Shown here one piece after another: positions 11,996 through 24,420 of a stretch of DNA of 64,000 bases; positions within the stretch are counted from its first letter, which is position 1, and every line of letters begins with the position of its first letter. Source of the DNA: Tanytarsus gracilentus (Eukaryota; Arthropoda; Insecta; Diptera; Chironomidae); contig JAXRKN010000039.1 in the NCBI GenBank assembly GCA_038502055.1, positions 4,650,001-4,714,000 on the forward strand, in the 5' to 3' direction. The notes beneath the pieces were generated by a model. That model saw only the letters and a list, made by a program, of their open reading frames with translations, was not told where the DNA came from and made no database searches. The position numbers and the translations under genes were made by a program.

Positions 11996-14016
11996 TTGTT
12001 TAACAGATTTTGTTCTCATAATGGTTGAAGATAAATAAAGAGAGAGATTAAATTTAAATGAAAAGTGAAAATAAATTATTTTAGAGGGTTGAGAGTAAAT
12101 TGCATCAATTATTAACATAATTAATTAAATTTGAATTTTTTTAGTAATTAATGCATTTTCCTTTATTAAATTATCCACTCAAAAAATTCAATGGGCTTTC
12201 AACCAACTCAATCATTTTGAAACTGTAATGAAATTTCATGAAAAATTCATTCATAATTTTTTCATTCGCTTATCATTTCCAGCATTTTTTGAAATGTGTG
12301 TGACTAGCTCACTAATTTCGAGAATTTTATTTTCATATCCATTTTTAGCACTTTCTCAAATTGAACAGCGCATGTTCCTTGACTATTTTTATTATCTTTT
12401 GCTCACAACTTTTTTTCTTCCTTTCCTCAGAGGTGCTTTTCTCTGATTTATTTGATTTTTCCTCTTCTTATCTTCACAAAATTTTCCAATTTAATTTTTT
12501 TTTCATAATCCGCATGTCATGCAATGCCTCTGGTTTCAAATCACTTTCACGCTATTAATTGGAAACTTTTTTTCTTTCTTTTATCACACACAAAGAGAAC
12601 TTTTTCCCTCAGAGGAAAATCTCACTTGCGATTGTGTTAGTGTCAAGCACATACAATATCGCCCCCTTCTATAGTATGAAAATTGTCGAGCATTTTCGCT
12701 ACTGATTTGAGTTATGTAATACTTAAATACTAACACCATTGTAGACATCGATGAAAATTATTCCAAGCAGAGAAATTTTTCTTCACTTTCGAGGAGGAAA
12801 AAAAAGAACTGAAGGAAATTTTTTCTTCACCTTTTCTAATTCTTAAATTTTGAACGATCCCGTTGCAAAAGCTTTGAGAGCTTTTATATTTGCAAGTTAA
12901 CGTTTCTCATGCACAACTTTTAATCATCTAGAAATTCACAAATCACTGATTTTTTTATCCTATAATAGTCTCAATTTTTTTTTCTTCACGGAGTAGCTTT
13001 TCAAGTGAACTTTCACTTGTGACGATTCGTTTCGAACTGAGCTCTGGCGAAAAATTCTCTCGGAGAATTTTGAGTGTGGTTGGAAATAAGCTTTTACTTC
13101 GGCTGCTGAAGGAAAAATTTATTGTGTAGGACTGAAATGTGAGTGGCGAGAGAGAATGTCTGTCTCAATTTACTCTCGAAAAAAAATAATAATTTCATGG
13201 AAGAGTGTGAAAAAGAAAATGCCAAAGAACAAAGTGATTCATACGTTGATAAGACCATTAAGGATAACAGCACAAATTTCCTACTTTCTACTCACTTCAA
13301 TGGGAAGTAAATAACTTTTTTGTACACTCAAAAAGTGAGCGTTATTTTAATTAATAGCAAAATATGAATATTTATAGCCACTTGAACAGTGTGGGCACAT
13401 TCGTGTGCTATTCATGAATTGATTTTATTTATTTTTTTTCTTGTTTTTATTCTACCCAAAAAAATACTCTTCCGCATGATGAGAGAAGGAGAAAATTTTG
13501 TTATGCAAATTAAAAAGACTCTCGCCATCAAATGAATTTCATTGAGGAAATTTTTACTGTATGACGACATGCGGTTAAAAATATTAAATTCATATATTTT
13601 CGAAAGCTTTTGAATATGTTTGAAAATTTCAGTGTCATATTCTCTTGTCATCTCCAAGGAGTTGTTTTCATTGCATACCAAACCAAATAAATGTTTCATG
13701 AGTTTCAACATTTATGACGCAATTCCCTTACTACACCCTAGCCAACGCATAAATGCTCCCACTCAAAAGCTCCTACTCCAATTATGACGTCAGCAGCGAT
13801 TATTCATGATCTCATCGTTTAACTTAGCATGAAAAATTTATTTTATTCTTAACCTTTTTTAACGAAAAAATCTCAATCACAATATGATGGGCAGGTTTTA
13901 AATAAAATAATTATGTTTATACCTATTACCAAACGAGAAAACGGGGAAATAATTTTTTGACAAGAAAGAAAAACATTATTTGAGCATGAAAAATTTTCGC
14001 CACTAAATCCCTTTCG
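11996..14016. other. Intergenic region between two convergent genes
   Basis: 2 kb between the 3' ends of the secreted-protein gene (plus) and the CRAL-TRIO gene (minus). It is AT-rich with long pyrimidine tracts at about 12230-12600 on the plus strand. A 99-codon frame on the minus strand (13711-13412) has no recognised motif and is not called. No RNA gene or repeat family was seen. Confidence 0.5.
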
Positions 14017-15482
14017 CTAGTCTATTGACAAGTTGTCAATTTGCGATTCCACATTGTTCGCATTGGCGTCGAGAATTGTCTTCTTGCCTGTCTTCTTCTC
14101 TTTTGGCAGCAGTTTTAAGTTACTTGAATCAATAAGCCAGTCACGATATTCTTTTTCCAGTCGCTCTCTCTGTTCCTTGTGGAATTCGTCGAGGGACTTA
14201 AGCTCTCCACCGTACTCCTATCGAGGCAAAATTTAATGTTTTATAAAAGTTTAGAAATGTAATAAAACTCACTATTGGTAAGACTTCCGGTTCGAAAATT
14301 TCATCTGCGCCGCCGGTTGTGAAATGTAGTAATGACATGAGTTCAGTTTTGATGAAAGGTCGAGCTATGGCAAACGCTTGATTCACAAACCACGCAGCAT
14401 GAATAACGTAAATCTTTTTTAATCGCACTGGATGTGCCTCCTATAAGAAGAGCATAAGGATACACACTTTGGCATATAATAAAGTGAGATTCTGCACAAA
14501 CCTGAATGTAGGCCATAAAGTTGCGCAGTGGGGATATTTGAACGCGAGTTAAATGCCTCAAACAGACACCTTCCATGTCGAATACGACAACATAACCATT
14601 GAGTGGTCCATCTTCACTGATTATAACGTCGTTAAACATGTTGAATGCCTGCAAGAGAGAGAAAAGGGGATGAAAAAATGTTATTGTCAATAAAAAAAAG
14701 GTTGGACGACCCAGACATTAATAATTAGTTGGAAGGTTAACAAAAGGGCAGTCGAAAGGAAAATCATCGCATTCAGTGCATTTTAATTATTTATGTTGAG
14801 CTTTACGATTTATGCTTGAGTTTTCGATGGTTATTCAAAAAATAAAATTTGCGAATTTAATTTTAATTTTTCTTCTTAGCAAACTGACCTTTACGCCCTC
14901 GCCGAAATAAATTTTTGATGGATTGTAGTCTTTTAATCTGTAACACAAGATGCGGTACCCTTCTTTCGTGAGCTTTGGCAAGGCGACCATATTCCTATAC
15001 AGCAGTAGCGAAGATATAAAAAGAAAGTAAAAAGAAGTTCACTTTATATTATGTTTGCGGGGAGCATGAATGAAGTGGAACGTACGAGACGGAATAAATA
15101 TTCTGCATTTCTGGCAAGAGCGGATCTCTCACTCCGAAGCACTCTGGAGCCGAGGCACGAAGCTGAAATGATTAACATTTATATGCAAAAGCTTTTCTCA
15201 TGTGCTGCATATCTACCATACTTCAACATATTTCTGAAATGCCTTCTTTGTCTCCTCTATGTTATAGTAGCACGAGTGATAAAATTGATGGACATGATTT
15301 TTGGTCATTCGAGGGTAGCGAGGTTGATTGTTGACCCTGAAAATTATTGTTAAAAATTTAAGCTTTTCAAGAATTTATTTTTACCATTGATAAAGTTCAT
15401 CGATCTCATCCAGTCTGTCTTCGTCCCAATTAAATGGCTCGGGATGATCTTTGTAGGGGTGTGTAAGCTTCGTTACCATCAT
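14017..15482 (-). CDS. CRAL-TRIO domain protein (alpha-tocopherol transfer protein-like)
   Basis: Soluble carrier of a small hydrophobic ligand (family: CRALBP, alpha-TTP, Sec14). Exons, high to low: 15482-15385, 15336-15222, 15162-15086, 14994-14889, 14648-14502, 14440-14273, 14217-14017; 303 aa. The N-terminal third is the helical CRAL-TRIO_N part, ending in ECFGVRDPLLPEMQ. The lipid-binding domain follows (GYRILCYRL, VVVFDMEGVCLRHLTR, KKIYVIHAAWFVN, ARPFIKTEL) and the C-terminal closing motif is LPIEYGGELKSLDEFH. The start ATG is the first of two in tandem, 3-6 nt after an acceptor, so a non-coding 5' exon is expected upstream. A Lys-rich hydrophilic tail of about 40 residues follows the domain. 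It is the single minus-strand member beside the plus-strand array and shares none of that array's intron positions; it looks closer to the general insect family than the array genes. Confidence 0.92.
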
Positions 15483-15812
15483 CTTTCTATAAAAAAAAAA
15501 TTTATTTTTAAAACAAATGTGAAAAATATTTAAATAATTTCAATTCCATTAACATCAAATATTTTGTTTATTATGAACTTTAAAATTCTTCAAAACATTT
15601 TGTTCTTTGCCAAATGTTTTTATATAAAAAATAAGTCCCTAGAATAAAATAAATATCGCACACTCTCCAGCATCATGGCAACAAAATGTATTTAAAATTC
15701 AATGGAGAAACTTATCGCAATCTAGTAACATTATCTCATGCTTTTCAAGCACAAACGCCGCATAGCGTTAACTGCCGAATAAAAACTAATCATTATTGTT
15801 AAATATTTTAAT

Positions 15813-16576
15813 TAGAGTTTCTCACGGGTAACCCGGGTACGGGTATACCCGGGTATGCCCGTCAATTTTACTACCCGGGTATACCCGGAAAATTGCTCTA
15901 CCCTTACCCGGGTAAAAATTAAAAAATTCGAAGAAAATTTTCTTAATTTTTTTGTGAAAAAATCTTCCTCCATAAGTGCTTTTTATAAGTTTTGTGTAAA
16001 CCAATACCTGAAAATGTTTTGTTTACAATGAATTTTATCACTTATCAAAACTACATGACTCAAGAAGGTACTTTACCTATATAAATTTAGATTCGTTTGT
16101 GAAATTTTTTAATTCAAAAAAGTATTTTGAAACATCAAGTGCAAGTGCAACAAAAAAATAGCCATGAGATGACATAAGAAGACTCAAACAAAGATCTCCA
16201 ATTTTGGACCGATTGTTTAAAGCTTTACTAACGATTCAGGCAACATCAGTTACTTCATAGAGGGCATTTTTAGAGGCTGGAGATATTGTTACAAAGGCTA
16301 GAACTCGAATGTCAGACCTTCACTGTGTAATGTTCCTTAAGAACTATTTCCGTTAAACTTTTTATATTTCTTTTAATCTATTCATTTTCTGTTTAAAAAA
16401 CTTTTATTTTTGTTACTAAAAATGCTCGATGTAAAGATTAGCAGAAAATTTGAGTAAAAATAGGTATATTTTTTTTTAAAAAATTTCTTACCCGGGCATG
16501 CCCGGGCTACCCGGGTAGTAAATTTTTTTACCCGGGTAGGACAAAATCTCATTACCCGGGCATTTGAGAAACTCTA
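15813..16576. mobile_element. hAT-superfamily DNA transposon relic, non-autonomous
   Basis: A 764-bp element with inverted ends beginning TAGAGTTTCTCA and ending TGAGAAACTCTA. It is flanked on both sides by the identical 8-bp sequence ATTTTAAT (15805-15812 and 16577-16584), the target duplication length of hAT elements; the TAGAG start and TTTCTCA end also fit hAT termini. Subterminal repeats of ACCCGGGTA and GGGTATACCC are dense at both ends, like the transposase-binding repeats of hAT elements. Inside is a decayed fragment of the transposase C terminus (separate entry). The exact duplication and intact ends suggest fairly recent movement. It lies 5' of the minus-strand CRAL-TRIO gene, in its upstream intron or promoter region. 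Confidence 0.9.
16192..16356 (+). pseudogene. hAT transposase C-terminal (dimerisation) fragment
   Basis: A 54-codon frame with one internal TAG (16258-16260) reads like the hAT dimerisation region: a segment with Leu-Thr-Ile-x-Ala-Thr-Ser, then the stop where the family has Glu of the Ser-Glu-Arg motif, then AGDIVTKARTRMS and a hydrophobic end (VMFLKNYF) before TAA. Everything upstream of this in a full transposase (BED finger, catalytic core) is missing, so it cannot act on its own. Confidence 0.8.
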
Positions 16577-16584
16577 ATTTTAAT

Positions 16585-19500
16585 TAGCAGCTAAAGTAAA
16601 AACATTTACTTATTAAATTATTCGAATATAAATTTTGTGAATGCTCGTAAACAGAAAACTTAAATGTTTTGACCTTTGAAATTGATTTATTTACGCATTC
16701 GCACTTTCTGGTTAATTTTTTTAAGGAATTAATAAATCAAATCATCGTGGAACAAATTTCTGTGATTGTGTTAGTTACGCCAATGCGGCTTTGGGAGCTT
16801 TCCATTTTTTTATCCTCAACGCAACTAATAAGAGCTTTGGATAAAAAAATTATGTGTACGAAGTGAGAAATGTAAACACGCATTTCACTAAATTATTAAC
16901 AGAATTTTCACATTTTATGTCATGAACATATTTCTCACTCACACGTTAGTCAATTACTCAATGTTTGCACTTTGTAAGTAAATAGTTCAGAGAAGAACAA
17001 CCTTGAAATCACCATGTGTACCAAACTGTCCGAAAACAAGTGGGTAAAAATATCTGTTTGACATTAAGTGAGATCACTTTTATATTTCAAGATATCCTCA
17101 AGCCATTAAGTTGATTTTGCACTAATTTATTTTTTGACATATAATTTTTTCAGCTTCGTATGTAACATTTTGTATGTGCAATCTTCTGTGATGTGAAATT
17201 GTCATCAACATTAAGCAATTTTTGTAATTTTCTTCTCGTGAAATAAATTAAGTTATTAAATCGCTCGGAATGTGTTTTAAAATCGCGATAATTTAGTTTG
17301 AAATAAATTTAAGAATAAAACAAATTCGCAAATATATTAATATTAATTTCTGAAGCATTAATTTACCATAAGAAAAACATTTATAAAAACATTAAAATAT
17401 CAAGTCACGACATGATCAAAAATCTATGTTTAAAGCAAATTTTTTTAATGTCATGATGACACTCAATGTTGCGAATCACTGTATATGAAATCTCACATTT
17501 TTTATTAGAGAAAAACTCGATAGCTTTCATGAAGAAACATTTTTTATAAAAGACCATATAAAAATTTTCAAAGACCACAAAACATTTCTCGGCAATTATT
17601 TTATAATGCTTTTGTGTACAAAAAAGTAGTTGCAATTTATCTACAGCCATAAATTCATAATCTTATCAACGCTCATTTTTTTGATAATTTATTTTCTCTT
17701 CGCACCAATTAAGACTTAACTACCAAATTTTCGCTTTCTTAAATTAATTAGTAAACACATTTTTATCCATGTTGCTAAAACTTTTTTGCATTAAATTTTT
17801 TTTTCTATAAAATTTTCATATCATTGCATGTACACGCGATTTTTACGTATGTTTAAAAATAACACTGGCATAAATCACTTTCTTATGCCGCGCACATTTA
17901 TAGACACATACATTTTACTTTACGTAAAGTTGAGCAAGAAAAAAAGTTTGCAGCAATCGCACTTTTAAAACTATACCGAGAGAGTTTTGTTTCTCTCATT
18001 TGCGCTCTCCATTGTTCGAATTTGCAACTTTTACATTGAAAATTTTCCTAAAGTCATTTTCGTGTTTGTTCTAATGATTTCAAACTAAAAGTTCTAGATT
18101 TTAATGGTGATTGACACTTGTTACATTCGAGGGCGACCTGTTGCAGCACAATTTTAAAAATAAAGTTGATGATAGGTTGTGTAAGGAAAAATTACCAGAA
18201 GCGATTTGTGTATTTGCACACACTGTCTCAACTTTCCAACAGCAATATTTCAAATGAAAAGTTTTCTTCGATGTTGATCGCGCGACGGACGAGATGAAAC
18301 TAAAAGTACTGAATTCAAGTGCTTCAATGAATGAATGTTTAAAGAGTTTTTTTACTTAAAAAAAGTTGTGAGTAAATGTGGTGGATATTAACATCAGGTA
18401 TTGAGATAGCAGCAACAACTTTAAGTTGTTTCTTGTGCAAAAGAACGGTTGACAAGTAAGGTACAAATTAATGTTAATTAATTCTTGGAAATTGGGTTTG
18501 ATGACCTTATTAAAAAACTATAAAATTAAAGCAAACTTTTAAAAATTGTTTTTATTTTTATTTTTAAATCAAATTTTTTTAAATTTCACATTTTACAATA
18601 AATTTGCAGTCCGCTCATCCAGGTCAATTAATCCAATCCAACAATAAAGGTTTCTTGCTGCAAGTGCTTACATTCGCATGTATGTGAGCGTGTGCCTCTC
18701 AATATCGAAATTAAATCGCATTGTTCAACATCAGCTGAGTTGAGGTTAAAACATTTGAATGTTAATGTGATAAGTAACGATCATCAATACATGCATCACG
18801 CGATATTATACCTTTAATAGTTTTTGACAGTTAAAAAATGTTTGTGTCTTGAAGGAAGTCATGGCATTGAAGGTCGAGTTGGAGTTTGCTAATTTAATGG
18901 CTAACAATTAAAAAATTTGAAATTAATATTTGTTTGATGTTCTTTCGTGTTTTTTGTCACAGCTGTTAATAATAAAATCAAATAGAGTCAAGGAATAAAA
19001 ATTCTTGATTTTTGACGTTTAATTGTTCTTGAAAATTAAATTATTATCAAAGTTCAAATCGAATTTTTCCATAAATTTATTAATTGAACACAAATTGAAT
19101 TCTAAAATGTTATAAAAAAGTTTTGGTGTCAGAACCACCATCAGCATTAAAAACTTGTTCCCATGATGAAGCTGAATTATGTAATTTAATCATATTGCAC
19201 TTTATTGCATTTACTCTCGCTAGAAACATGTTCAAACATCATGCAAAATGTAAATTTAATCGCCATTAAAGTCAGGGTTATGGTCTCTCACAAATTCTTC
19301 TAAACGGTGAGTTTAAAAAACAGTTCAAGGATTAAAGAGCATGCTTACAGTTCCATACTAGTGAGAAATAATTTATGGTTAGCATTTTTATAGAAAAAAA
19401 ATATTAATTGCTCAAGAGTCACAAAAGTGCACAATATCAACTCGTTTAGGAAGGTAGCAAGTAAATATTGCTGAGTCATTTCAAGCAATTTTATACAGTT

Positions 19501-20039
19501 TTAAAAGATGCAAGAAAAACAAGATTTAAAATTTTTTTAATTGTTAAAATTTTCAATCTTCAGTTTAAATATTAAGATACTTTTTGCTTGATAATTTTAA
19601 AAGTCATCAACCCTTGGAAATTACATTGCACATCCCAATTACCAAGTTGCCACTCCACTCATTAATTGATGGACTTTAATACCATCAAAAACTCTCTGTC
19701 CCTCTCTCAATGTGCAACATCAAATAAAAGCTATCGCAAAAGTGCATTGCAAATTATTGCATAATATCGTTATAATGAGAAGTGTGTACAAAGAGAGAGA
19801 CAGAGAGAAAGAGTGGCAGTGTAACTAGTAACACACTTCTACAAATATGCAAAATGTGCAAATGCAGAAAGTGGCAGCGAGAGTAAAAGTGGATTTTCAT
19901 GTTTGATCTCGTAATAGCTTCTGCAAACATATGTATGGTAAAATTCTATCGACGCTCGAGTACATTCGACGTTTGACAGTCAATAGTTGAAGTTGTGAGC
20001 TTAAGAAGTGAAAAGTGTCATTGAAAAAAATATTAAAAT
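16585..20039. other. Intergenic region upstream of both CRAL-TRIO sets
   Basis: 3.5 kb between the hAT element and paralogue A. It should hold the promoter and 5' exon of the minus-strand CRAL-TRIO gene and the promoter of paralogue A. It is AT-rich throughout, with GA runs at about 19795-19815. No coding frame with family similarity, no RNA gene and no second transposon were recognised. Confidence 0.5.
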
Positions 20040-21029
20040 ATGGAATTCGATTATGAAAAAGCGTTAAAGCAAACAAACTTCGCAAAGAATGATGTCAAAA
20101 ATTTGAGAACGCTGATCAAGAAATTTCCAAATGTGCCAAGTCAAATGAGTGATAAAAAAGTGAGAGAATTTTTTAGTTTAAAAAATTCACAATTTTAATT
20201 CATTATTAGCTTTTATGCTTCTTAGCCGCGTGTGTCACGATTGATTATGCGGCCGAAGTAATTTCCTCTTACTACACGATCCGACAGTCCCATCCGAATG
20301 TTTTTAGCAACCGAGATCCCTCATCAGCACAAGTTCAGCAATGTTTAGAGAACCAATATTATTTCCATATGCCCAACACGCCGAAAGGAAATTCACTTAT
20401 CTATCATTGTTTATCGAACAACAAGGCATCAAATTACATTTTCGATGAGGCTTGCAAGACTTTCTTCATGACAATAGGTACACACACACACACACACACA
20501 CACATATGAGGAGAAATTTAATTCGATTTTATTGATTTTTAGATTTGTTGCTGTGCAAAGAAGGTCCTTCGTCGGGGCTTATCATCATGTTTGATATGAA
20601 AAATGTGGGCTATCGACATCTCCTGCAGACGAGTGTTGGAACGTTGAGAGCATTCTTTCACTATCTTCAAAATGCTCTTCCGGCACGACTCGAAGCCATT
20701 CACGTCCTAAATTGTACAAAACTTTTCGATTTAGTACTCGTGATGATAAAGCCGTTTCTGAAGAGTGACATCATTCAGAGGGTTTGTTATTGAGTTTTTA
20801 ATAAAACTTTCTTTTTAATCGTCTTAAATTATTGCAGCTTCATCTTCATCCACCTGGCATGGACTGGAAAAAATTTCAAAAAGACTATGACATACCAAGT
20901 TCATGTCTGGCCAGCGACTTTAGCGGCAATTTAGACTCCGCTATTAAGTTACATAAAGCTCATTGCGAAATGTTTGTTCAACATCGAGATTATTTTATAG
21001 CAGATGAAGAAGAAACGAAAGTCATGTGA
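20040..21029 (+). CDS. CRAL-TRIO paralogue A
   Basis: Hydrophobic-ligand carrier of the CRAL-TRIO family, 272 aa. Exons 20040-20159, 20210-20477, 20543-20781 and 20838-21029. It begins with the array's signature helix (FDYEKALKQTNF), then LLCFLAAC, FSNRDPSSAQVQQCLENQYY, KTFFMTID, LIIMFDMKNVGYRHLLQ, HVLNCTKLFDLV, MIKPFLKSDII and the C-terminal LHLHPPGMDWKKF. The usual closing motif (LPxxYGGxL) is changed to LASDFSGNL. Introns: phase 0 before LLCFL, phase 1 after FFMTI, phase 0 before LHLHP. No signal peptide, so cytosolic. AATAAA at 21094-21099. First gene of the eight-gene array. Confidence 0.92.
20480..20504. repeat. (CA)n microsatellite in intron 2 of paralogue A
   Basis: An uninterrupted CA dinucleotide run begins immediately after the GT donor, so the donor itself is embedded in the repeat. 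Length changes here could affect splicing of intron 2. Confidence 0.9.
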
Positions 21030-21575
21030 TTGTGTGTGTGTGTGTTAAGCTCTTGCTTGTACTTAAAATCATGTACTGGTGGTTGATTATTGAAATAAAT
21101 CATAAAACTATATTTGAAGTTTTTCTCAACATAATTTTCATATGTATAACCTTCATTGAGTACAGAGCGGACTGGTTGTGTGAGTAACGAGTAAATAATT
21201 CATTTTTTTTCATGAATTAAAAGAATAAATGTAGGATTGCCAATTTGAAAATGGATGATCACTTTAAAAAAATTTAAAAATTTTTTAGTTAACTTTTATT
21301 CATTTTAAAAAAATTCTAATTAAATATTTTTAAAATTATAATTTTTTATTCCTTGAAACCTCAAACTACGTCAGTTATCATTAATACGCACTTAACCAGT
21401 CTTAATGGGGATTTCCAAGCCTGAAACCTTTTAAAACTAAAAACATCCGAATCTGTCTTTTTCTCTCTCATTACTTTTCGTCGCTACTCAATTGCTGACG
21501 TTTGATGGAGTCGTTGAAGAAAAAATTATTTAGTTAAGGAATGGATTTCACTGTAGCCAGACGTGAGGTTAAAAA
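21030..21575. other. Spacer between paralogues A and B
   Basis: 546 bp containing a short TG run at 21030-21044, the poly(A) signal of A and the promoter/5' UTR of B. Nothing else is seen. Confidence 0.6.
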
Positions 21576-22707
21576 ATGGATTTAAAATACGATTATGAAG
21601 AAGCTCTGAGGAGACAAAATTTCAATCAATCACAAGTTGATGCATTGAGAGATGCTGCTGAAAAATGTGATCAACTGCCGAAACCCCTCACCGACAAACA
21701 AGTAAATATTTGAAGTTTATTTTTGATTAAATTGATGAGTTTTAAAAATACTTTTTTAGTTGCTCTTATTTTTGAATCGAGTGCATGGTGACATTAATAA
21801 AGCAGTGAATTTTATGTTGAAACACTATGACATTAAACGAAAAAATCCCCAGTTATTTACGCGGAGGGATGTAAAGCACCCTGAAATTGAGCAAAGTATC
21901 GAAAATCAATTCTATTTTAATCTCCCGCCTACAAAGGATTTTCATGTTGTTTGCTATCATGGACTCGCCAATACGATATCGAAAAATTATTGCTACAATC
22001 CAGCAACAACGTGCTTTTTGATGATGACAGGTTAATAAGAAATTCTAAAAAGTTTTCTAAACATTTTAAATATTCTTCAATAATTTAGATAATGCACTCT
22101 ACAAGTACGGACCTCCAAAAGGATTAATCATGCTTTTCGATATGAAAAATTTTCGCATTGGCCATTTGACGAGAAATAATTTGAGATCTATGAGAAGCTT
22201 TTTTGCTTTCATGCAGGACGGCTATTTAGCAGAAATCGAAAAAATTCACATCTTCAACACATTTCCATCGTTCAATTTAGTTATGAAGCTGATATCGCCT
22301 TTCATGAAGGCTGATCTTGTAAAAAAGGTAAGTACAAAATCTTAATTAAGCGAGTCAATGAAATTATTGTGTAAAAGCCAAGGAGGTCAATTGTGAAATA
22401 TGAAGGTTTTTAATGATGATTCTCAGTGGCTTAAAAAATGTCAAAATAATTTTTAATTAATTAAATTTTTACCGGCTTTACCATAAATAAAATGTTTACA
22501 TTTTTCTCTTAGATGCACCTGCATTCTTCATCGCTCGACCTTGAAACTTTTCACATGGAACATGTGGCGAGATCAAGTTTACCATCTGATTCCGATTACG
22601 GTGGTGTTTGTGGTACAGTCGAAGAATTACATAAACAACACAACGAAGAATTGTTAGAAATGCGCGAGTATTTTGAAAACGAAGAAAAAACATGGAACAA
22701 TCAATGA
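21576..22707 (+). CDS. CRAL-TRIO paralogue B
   Basis: Same family and layout as A; 276 aa from exons 21576-21701, 21760-22030, 22089-22327 and 22513-22707. N-terminal helix YDYEEALRRQNF, then LLLFLNRVHGD, FTRRDVKHPEIEQSIENQFY, a core strand LIMLFDMKNFRIGHLTR, IHIFNTFPSFNLVMKLISPF and the end MHLHSSSLDLETF with a closing DYGGVCGTVEELH. Intron positions and phases are identical to A, and the first three exons differ from A by at most 6 nt, so A and B are probably sister duplicates. AATAAA at 22760-22765. The last intron (185 bp) is longer than its counterpart in A. Confidence 0.92.
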
Positions 22708-23063
22708 AAAAATTTACGGTTTTTATGTGGTTTGAAGTTGAGCACACGTGACTTAAAGAAATAAACAGTTATGTACAGAAGCGACAAAAGATTTTGTTTT
22801 GGTATTCAACATTGCGGTTACTTTCCATTAACACAAATGATATCATGCTCATGTGTGTAGGTACGCAAGTGTAAATTTGTAAGGGGTGGAATTAAAACTA
22901 TTTAAATAAAACTTAAAAATCAAATTAAAAATTTTAAATAAGAATTTATGCTTTAATTTTTATCTTCGTCTAGTGTCCAACCCCTTCACTTACAGAAAAA
23001 GAAGATTTTCATATGTTGAATTTTAATCAACCTCAGTTTTAGTTCAGCAATCGACGTATCGTG
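22708..23063. other. Spacer between paralogues B and C
   Basis: 356 bp, AT-rich, with the poly(A) signal of B. It marks the change from the A/B intron layout to the C-F layout. Nothing else is seen. Confidence 0.6.
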
Positions 23064-24125
23064 ATGCTCGCAAGTCTCGCTAGATTCAAGGAAATTCTTG
23101 CACTCGCTTATGACTATAAAAAAGCATTAGCGAGGGAAAATCTGAAGCAGGAAAATATAAATATATTTCGTGAAAAGCTTAAAAGTTCAAAAATAGTTCC
23201 GCAATCTATCGTCGATAAACAGTTATTACTTTTCTTAAATGCATGCAAGAGCGACGTAGACAAAAGCGTTAAACTCATTGAAAACTTTTACAAAATTAAA
23301 CGATCGGCACCGGAGTTCTTTGCAAACAGAATTGTTGACTCAAACGAGATTCAAAAATGTTTAAAGAACCAAAATTATGTCGCTTTGCCGGTGACGCCAG
23401 AAAATAATATCTTGATTTTTCATAGTCTGAAAAATTACGATGCAAGCAATTATGATTTTGATGATGCCGCTAAAACTTTTATCATGACTTCAGGTGAGAA
23501 AAAAGTTGAATGTTAAAATATTTTTGCAAAAATAAATTTTAGAGGCTTACACATATGAACATGGACCGAGACCGGGTGTGATTTATTTGTTTGATTTGAA
23601 AGGCGTTAGCTTTCGATTTTTATTTAAACCAAGTATTAGGTAAGTGACAATAAAGCTAAATTAATAAATAATAAAAATTTATATTTTTTAGCTCTATGAG
23701 GAAGGGCATAAAATTTTTAGAGGAAGGCATTCCATTCGAAATTAAAGCTGTTCATGTGTTTAACACTGTTTACTTCTTTGATCTCATCATTGGTAAGTTC
23801 ATAATCTAAAAAAGTTAAACAATTTTAATTTAATTATTTTTAAGGCATCGTGAAGCCTCTTCTCAACTCTGAACTTTTACAAAAGCTTCACTTACATCGA
23901 TCAGATATGGATTATGAAGCTTTTTATCGTGACCATGTTCCCAAATCTCATCTCCCTGCTGACTATGGTGGTGACTTAGAGCCGGTTGAAAAACTTCATG
24001 AAAATCACTGCAAAAAATTAATGAAACTTAAAGATTATTTTTATTACGAAGAAATTCAATCAAATTTTGAATTTGACTCATTTGTAGATGAATTTTTGGA
24101 TGAGATTCAAAGTTCTGATAGATGA
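23064..24125 (+). CDS. CRAL-TRIO paralogue C, first intron missing
   Basis: Family member of 302 aa; exons 23064-23493, 23543-23639, 23692-23792, 23845-24125. The ATG at 23064 follows an in-frame GTG and is the first ATG of the frame. Motifs: YDYKKALARENL, LLLFLNACKSDVDKSV, ANRIVDSNEIQKCLKNQNYV, VIYLFDLKGVSFRFLFKPSI, VHVFNTVYFFDLII, LHLHRSDMDYEAF, LPADYGGDLEPVEKLH. The intron that all seven other array genes have before LLxFL is absent with no residue gained or lost. It has an intron found in no other member (phase 2, inside PSIR) and a phase 1 intron before the IVKPLL helix, and lacks the intron before LHLH. Confidence 0.92.
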
Positions 24126-24420
24126 TAAAATAATTTGTGAGATATAATATTTATTTTTCGGGTTTTAAGGTTAATAAATATTTTAGAAAAAAAATTATAA
24201 CATTACAAATTTTTTATTGATTGGAATTTATTTGTCATTAATATCAACGTAACTTGAATTCAGCATTATGCAAAAAAAATCACAAAATAAAAACAAGTTT
24301 TGAGTTTAAAAATGTAAATTTTATAAGAGAGAGTCTTCAACATTTTTTTACAGTTTGTTATCTAATTTCGAAGAGTAAAGAAGCATCTAAAATTAAAAGG
24401 ATATTTTTTGTTAAATCAAA

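Noticed and set aside
13412..13711. 99-codon minus-strand frame
   Set aside because: No motif, signal peptide or splice context; low-complexity end rich in Lys, Ile and Arg, and the region is otherwise non-coding.
15051..15353. 100-codon plus-strand frame
   Set aside because: It overlaps two minus-strand coding exons of the CRAL-TRIO gene whose phases fit exactly; a shadow frame.
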